NCBI GenBank assembly: GCA_050084515.1
Contig: CM114274.1
Location: 17,422,001 to 17,486,000, forward strand
Reading direction: 5' to 3'
DNA from: Blasia pusilla
Lineage: Eukaryota > Marchantiophyta > Marchantiopsida > Blasiales
DNA: 64,000 bases
Of the stretch, positions 58,401-64,000 are shown piece by piece. The notes below the pieces were generated by a model. It was not told where the DNA came from, did no database searches, and was given only the letters and a program-made list of their open reading frames with translations. A program made the translations under genes and the position numbers. Numbering within the stretch: the first letter of the stretch is position 1; every line of letters starts with the position of its first letter.

Positions 58401-61400
58401 ATTGATGCACAAAACCTCAACACCTTAGGATATACATCCTGAAAGTTCCACGCGTGTATATGAGTTAGTCAAATCATCTCGCTTCCGAAGGAAAAATTGA
58501 TGCACATCCCTGCATTTTAGTTTACATATCCTGCTCATTGTCCACGCATGTGTATTATTTAGGTAATATACATCATGGTTGGTAATTCGATTGGAGAGTC
58601 AAATAGGACGTGAGTGTCGAGAGACTAAAACTTCATATGATAAATCATATTTCTTAAGTGACTTCCATGAACTACTTTACAATGATAGATTTCTCACAGT
58701 TTTCTATGATAAAGAGTTGCTAAATGGAATCGATTGCTGGAAATTGCCAAAAGAAAGTATTTATGTAGTAAGTGCTCAAATGAATCGCATCGTCTGGCAC
58801 CGATTTCTGTGATACATTACATGGAGAAGTTCCAGGACGTAGCTGCCGACACCAGACCCCGTTCCTCCACCTAGCGAGTGCAACATTAAAAAGCTTTGCA
58901 AGGAGTCGCATGATTCCGCCTGCAACGCTGGACTACAGCTTATTAGTTTAGATGGATTCCGTGGATTGACCCAAAACCTGTAACAGAATACTTCAAGATC
59001 TTGGTGGGGCTTTCTTTGCGATGCAAGTTACCTGACGTCGAAGTTTGTCAAGGATGGCATCCGCATGCATCGGTCCATAAAACTCGTGCCCGTGGGCCCT
59101 GCAAGAAGCGCAGCACGTGTGAAGTGACGAACGAAATCAGATCATTCTCGACGGGTCTGTTGAGTCAACGAGACAAACCTTAGGCGTTGGCATTGGTTGA
59201 GTACAGAAACCTCTTCAATTGCTAGCGTTGAAGTTCGAATATTGACTATGTCTTAAGAGGTTGATGTTTAATGTAGAGGACTTGACTGCTCAGATGACAC
59301 TAGGAATCCTGCAACCGGTGCTCACGCCTCGAGGCGGTGCGCTTTGTCAAGTCTGAAATGGACGTAGAAAGCTAACGGAACTGGTCGTTTAGGGTAAAGC
59401 AACACAGAGTAGACCTCTTTTCTTTTCGACCCACAATCTCCACTGATGATCTTGAGGGCTCCTTTCTCGTCCTCAGGTGCGAGTTAAGTCAATAACAACA
59501 TTACAATTGTGTCCTACTCGCGCCTCGCTTTCGGCGCTCGAATATGATCGACAAGTGTTAGAGCTTTATTTGTACCAGTTGTTTCCGGATCCCGAATTGC
59601 TTGTGATGTTGTGCCTTGCATCAAACAGATCCGAGAAGGGGCCCTGAAGATCAAAAAAACCATTAAAGTGTAGAACTTGTAACTAGTCCAGACAGATTCC
59701 GAACACAAACTCTGCGTAGGACGAGGTGCAATAGGTTTGATTTTGGTTCTGGTGGATTGTGAGGGAGTCTTGAGCTCTGATCGCACGGAAGAAAACTTTC
59801 AGGGCTAGCCGACGGCACTGAACTGAACCATTGAACTTTGAAACGTGAAATAGCGTGATATCTTGAAGCGGAAAAGGATATTTTGTAACCTTCAAAAGCT
59901 GATTCACAACACCTTCCTCCATATCAATTAGGACAGCCCTAGCCTGCAAAACGTGCAACATCCGTGATCTGATACCTCAAGATAGCATCGTAAATTTGTT
60001 TATTCACGTGAAATCCAAATTCAATCGGACTGTACATATTTCTTGGAGGTCATTGAGATAATTAGTAAATATGCATGTAAGAATCAAAAGCAGACCTTCA
60101 AGCATCGGATGGGAGACTTGCCACGTCCCACTGGTAACTCCAAGGGCTGGTCATATCGTGTGTCGACATTGCGAAAGAAGCTGCAATCGACCATTAGCCA
60201 TGGCTGAGAGTGGAGCTTGAAAGTACCACACTACACAGAAACAATGTTTACAACAAATGTTCACTCCTCTTCGTCATTTTGTATCAGAAGATTAAAGAAA
60301 CGTACACCTTACGTGGCAGAAATTGGCGAAGGACTTTGTCCGTAGGCTCAAGCCGTGGATGATAGACGCGGAATTACACCAGGGATCTGTAAATAGTCGT
60401 GATCGTTTGTTCATTTACCTTGTGTTGAGTCAGGTGACTTTGAGGAAACTGAACGTAAGCCGTACCTGCTCAAGGCCGAATCAAATACAGCGTTTCGGTT
60501 ACAAACAGCATGCTCCCGCAACGCCGTCTCCCAGAATTTGCACCCAACCTGCTGATTCCAAGATCAAGAACCAAAACAGTCCTAACTTATTATAGTCGGC
60601 TGTGGCAGAAACTGTCAACTGACAACATCTGGATCACTATCAATCCTCAGCGCGCGCACGTAAAACGACGGTGGCTGGATGATTTCTCCTAGTCCTGGAT
60701 GATTTGGCCACACGAAGGTCTTTTCTAACCTGTAGAACACCTGTACTTTCCCCCTCTGCTGCTGCTTATTAGTAAGTATTGTTCTTCAATAGCGTCCTGG
60801 AGTTTATTAGAATGTTTGGTAGGCATAGAAGGTACTACGAAGGGAAACAAATCCATACAGTTAACATTAGATCTATCAGCTTTTTCATCCACTGGCGGTC
60901 TTGCGTAGAGCAGCGTGACTAGAAAGTGCTTTATGTTTGTCTCAATTCAATTAATCAATGGAAGTCTTCACGGTCTTCGAATGAACTGGTCTCATAACTC
61001 TTACAAGCATAGCAAGAAGTAATAATCTCACGAATCCAGGCAAGAAAGGTGGATTACGACGCTAAGTGACTAAGATCGATAGTTTTTTTATCTTCAACGT
61101 ATTATTGCTCATGGTCTCCAAGTCCTGTAACAAAATGAGATGGGAGAAACCGGAAGAATTTCAATATGTGAGGCCAAGAAAGAACATGGCGGAAAAAAGA
61201 ACTGAACTCTCAGCATACTCTACGGAGCGGAACATGTCGGATCCTTCTTTGCTCACAAACGTTCATCGATCGAAAGATCTCCGAGATTTGAAATGAAAGG
61301 TTTCCTTATGGGACCCTGGGACCTGAATTTTTCACCAAACTGCATAACCAGTACTGTTCATCGCATGGCTCTAATTAATCATTCTGTCACCTGATTGCCA

Positions 61401-61438
61401 CATTGACCGCATTGGATCGTGATGCACTCCCGCGGCAT
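55434..61438 (-). CDS. TUBE1: Epsilon-tubulin (3' end and two exon borders unresolved)
   Basis: Epsilon-tubulin is needed for centriole triplet stability and basal-body assembly. Minus-strand exons: 61438-61391 ([16 protein letters not shown]), 60548-60466, 60180-60096 ([10 protein letters not shown]), 59943-59890 ([18 protein letters not shown]), 59643-59576 (SGSGNNW), 59098-59032, 58919-58821 ([10 protein letters not shown], the tubulin signature), 58438-58356 ([13 protein letters not shown]), 58199 to about 57990 ([12 protein letters not shown]), about 57800-57667 ([14 protein letters not shown]), 57416-57321 ([14 protein letters not shown]), about 56866-56708 ([12 protein letters not shown]), 56059-55959 (LCLANNTC), 55537-55434 ([12 protein letters not shown]...VHHY). 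Phases fit at nearly all joins. One short exon between 57320 and 56870 and the last exon were not found. ADCVLP, KPFD and LVPFP are diagnostic for epsilon rather than other tubulins. Confidence 0.93.
58460..58555 (-). repeat. Partial duplicate of an epsilon-tubulin exon in the adjacent intron
   Basis: On the minus strand 58555-58480 repeats the exon at 58438-58356 and its acceptor side: GCAGGAT-like start, then CASIFPSE, but with a stop where the true exon has Tyr. The flanking CACGC(A/G)TGTATA text is also duplicated. The copy is dead and would need to be skipped by splicing. Confidence 0.8.
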
Positions 61439-62178
61439 GTTTCCGAAGAATGATTGAATATACAATTCACTTCTGGGACAGTCTTCTCTTCTATTACATC
61501 AGTTGGGACCATGAACGCCTCTCGCAGAGTATTCAATTTTCTTGACGTCTTCGAATGATGCCAGTTTCTTCCCTCGCGAAACTCTCTAAAAGTCTTTGGA
61601 TGATTAAAAGACGAGATAGATTAGGGCACTAAATTAGAGTCACACACACATCTGTCAACGATATTTACAGTCTGGTGGCTCAAAAATTTTCTTAATCCTC
61701 TTAAGACTTCACAAGAAAAGTACGACTCCCTTTTGTAATATGTTAGCGTGCCTAAACTTTGACCGGCAACTCAAAAGAGTTTATTGCCAATTTTATCTCT
61801 TTTTTTTTCTCGTCATTCCATCTTCCTCCCGTCCATTCACTATAGATGATTACTACCACTATTGCGTTAAGAAATTTCAAAAATAATATCATTAGTCGTT
61901 ATGGACTAAGGTCAATCGCGTCCGTGAATAAGCTAAATAAACTATTCCCAAAACTTAGGATTGTCAAGTTTTTCAAGATGAGCCTATGAATGAATGGCGA
62001 GAGGTGAGCGCGAAATGAGGGTAGTCTCATTTAGGTTGAACAATACTTTGAATCGTTCATATCATCCGTAGAACCTGTCTAAAAATTAGGCACTCTCATC
62101 ATAGTCTACCCCCTCACACTCGAGGGTGGGTAGGTGTTTAGGGATCCTCCCCAGTTCACGCTCACAAGGTAAGAATGA
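61439..62178 (-). promoter_or_regulatory. Epsilon-tubulin upstream region
   Basis: No coding relic was seen. The stretch between the epsilon-tubulin start codon and the Copia LTR should hold its promoter and 5' UTR. I could not name specific elements. Confidence 0.4.
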
Positions 62179-62719
62179 TTGTTGAAGGTTTACTTTGAAA
62201 GAGCTTTAGCACGAGGGATGACGGGTTTGGCTGTCTTCAACAGCCTTTTCCAGACCACTAGATAGATTGAAAGTTTGAAAGTTGAAATTCAACTTCAACT
62301 TCAAGTTGAAGTTCACTTACAGTTCTTGTTGGATTCTCGACATCCACTTCTCTGAACACCATTAATCTGATCGACCCCCTTGTATGAGGAGAAGCCTAGA
62401 TTCATGGTTCCGATTTAGACGTCGAAGGAGTCATAGTAATATGACCTAGGTGGTTTCAAGAGTAGCGTTACTGGGACTATCTAACCCTGATGCAAACTTT
62501 TTCTATTAATAAAAACAAAGAAAAATAGGTAGAAACCCTAGTTTCCCAAGTAGTGAAATAGTCGGGAGCCGCATCGGTAGCGTATTCTCGTATGTCGAGT
62601 TATCTCCATGTTCAGGTTTCATCGAAGCTCTTCTATGAGCGCACGGACGGACTAGGCCACTTTGTATCTCTAAGTTTTGTAAAGATTTCAGTGATTTCGT
62701 CACTTTCTGTTTTCTCACA
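62179..62719 (+). repeat. 5' LTR of a Copia element at the right edge
   Basis: Starts TGTTGAAGGTTTAC and ends CTCACA directly before the primer-binding site. It contains a near-perfect inverted repeat (TTGAAATTCAACTTC with GAAGTTGAAG) at 62281-62314. The left end rests on the TG...CA rule. Confidence 0.65.
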
Positions 62720-64000
62720 TGGTATCAGAGCAGTAGGTTTTCCAATATTTTGTATCTGGCGATCTAGTGTGTTTGCAAAAAATCTTGAGAGATGGCTACT
62801 TCTTCGTCAGTTCGTGCTCGCCCTCCTCTGCTGGGTGAAGGGAAGTTAGATGGATCTAACTATACACTGTGGAAGTTCAAAATGAGAACTGTCCTCGAAT
62901 CATTTGAGATCTGGGAGACAGCCACAGGGGTCGATTCGAATCCACAAGCTACTTTTAGTTATGCATGTTCATCTTCATGTGGTGGTATCGATCATGTTGT
63001 ATTTCTGGCATGGAAATGTAGAAACACTGATGCTCTATATGCGATTGTCACGAATGTAACTGATTCTGTCATGACTCTCATTCAACAAACAACCACTGCT
63101 TCTGAGGCGTGGAACATTATGAAGAATCAGTATGAAACGAGGAATGAGACTCGGATTTAGAATCTAGAGAATCAGCTTACGTCCGAGAAATTTTCTAAAG
63201 GAGAAAGCGCAGAGCAATTTTGGACAAGGATCAAGAATCTTCAAGATCAGATGGTGTCCGTAGGAATTTCAAAGTCTAGCAAAGATTTGGCACGTCGGTG
63301 CATAAGGATTTTGCCTCCAAGGTATGATAGTTTGATCATTGCATTGAATATTCAAGTAAGACCCACGCCGCTTACTTTTGAATAATTTAGTGCAATGTTG
63401 GTAGAAGAGGAAATGCACTTCAAAGCAAGAGAGGGAAGTGATGCAACACTTATTGCCAACGTACAGAGAGGTAGAAATCAGGGTTACAGTTCAAATGTCA
63501 AGAAGAAATTTCCAAGGAAAGCCTTCAAATGCTTTTATTGTGGTAAGCTAGGTCATCTTATCAAAGATTGTAGAAAGAGGAGTTAGGACGAGAAGAATGG
63601 TTGTTTAAGACCTAAGAAAGAGTCAGGAAATTCTGTAGAACTAGGAGAACATGAAGTAGATGCTTGGGTAGCAATTGAAGAGTTTTGCACACAGGCAGAA
63701 CATTCCACTAAGTCAAAGAGTGAAGATGCATGGGTGCTCGATAGTGGAGCATCTAGGCATATGACCAATCATAAGGATTGGTATAGCTCCTTATAGCCTC
63801 TACAGGAGCCCATCGTTATTACTGTTGGGAATAATGCAAAGTATCTTGTAGAAGGGAAAGGCACAATTTTTTTAGTCTCACAAAAAGGAGATGAAAAGAA
63901 GTTAACTGATGTATTGTACGTACCAGAGTTGAAGCGGAATTTGATTTCAGTAGTAGTATTATGTGATCGTGACCTAGAAGTTCGTTTCAAGAAAACTGGA
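62179..64000 (+). mobile_element. Ty1/copia retrotransposon, 5' half, continues beyond the window
   Basis: Primer-binding site TGGTATCAGAGCAG at 62720. Gag begins at 62792 (MATSSSVRARPPLLG) with LDGSNYTLWKFKMRTVLE and the UBN2-type body. The zinc knuckle CFYCGKLGHLIKDC begins at 63530 and is complete. Protease has WVLDSGASRHMTNH (Asp codon 63740-63742). The frame then runs towards the GAG-pre-integrase (LYVPELKRNLISV). In-frame stops occur at about 63158, 63382, 63584 and 63795, but the frame itself is almost continuous, so it is younger than the other retroelements here. It is a different family from the Copia at 30823. Confidence 0.9.

Overview
The window is plant-type nuclear DNA. It holds three conserved multi-exon genes separated by a large nest of LTR retrotransposons. 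I place it in a streptophyte that makes flagellated sperm (bryophyte, lycophyte, fern or charophyte alga), because the minus-strand gene at the right end is epsilon-tubulin, a centriole/basal-body tubulin lost from flowering plants. Introns are mostly 0.1-2.7 kb with GT-AG ends. The species cannot be fixed from this sequence.

Layout: 1-13319 (+), DDB1, missing only its N-terminal exon(s), about 86 residues. Its introns carry a Copia LTR (2678-3085) and LINE debris (9061-11775). 14.9-16.8 kb is a minus-strand chromodomain Ty3/gypsy relic. 16.8-18.57 kb is a GC-rich LTR-like block plus a decayed gag. 18571-28168 is Ty3/gypsy copy 1, which encodes a C5-cytosine DNA methyltransferase. 28.2-30.8 kb is unassigned repeat-like DNA. 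30.8-33.5 kb is a truncated Copia element. 33.5-41781 is Ty3/gypsy copy 2 of the same methyltransferase family, with its 3' LTR. 42937-50261 (+) is CSN7, COP9 signalosome subunit 7. 52.9-55.2 kb is non-LTR retrotransposon debris on the minus strand. 55434-61438 (-) is epsilon-tubulin. 62179-64000 is a second Copia element running off the window.

Main discovery: the two Ty3/gypsy copies share the order gag - protease - C5 DNA methyltransferase - reverse transcriptase - RNase H - integrase - PHD finger. The methyltransferase keeps its catalytic Cys (motif IV) and ENV Glu (motif VI) in both copies, although both are broken by stops and frameshifts elsewhere. The PHD finger was missed by simple ORF reading: copy 2 has a frameshift inside it, and in copy 1 it lies in an inverted segment with one Cys codon turned into a stop. 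A retrotransposon carrying both a DNA-methylation writer and a likely histone-tail reader is the strongest candidate here for an under-described system.

Function of the host genes: DDB1 is the adaptor of CUL4 ubiquitin ligases, and CSN7 belongs to the complex that removes NEDD8 from cullins, so the two plus-strand genes act in one regulatory circuit (the COP/DET/FUS pathway). They would be close neighbours if the roughly 28 kb of nested retroelements between them were removed. Epsilon-tubulin acts in centriole and basal-body assembly and is functionally separate.
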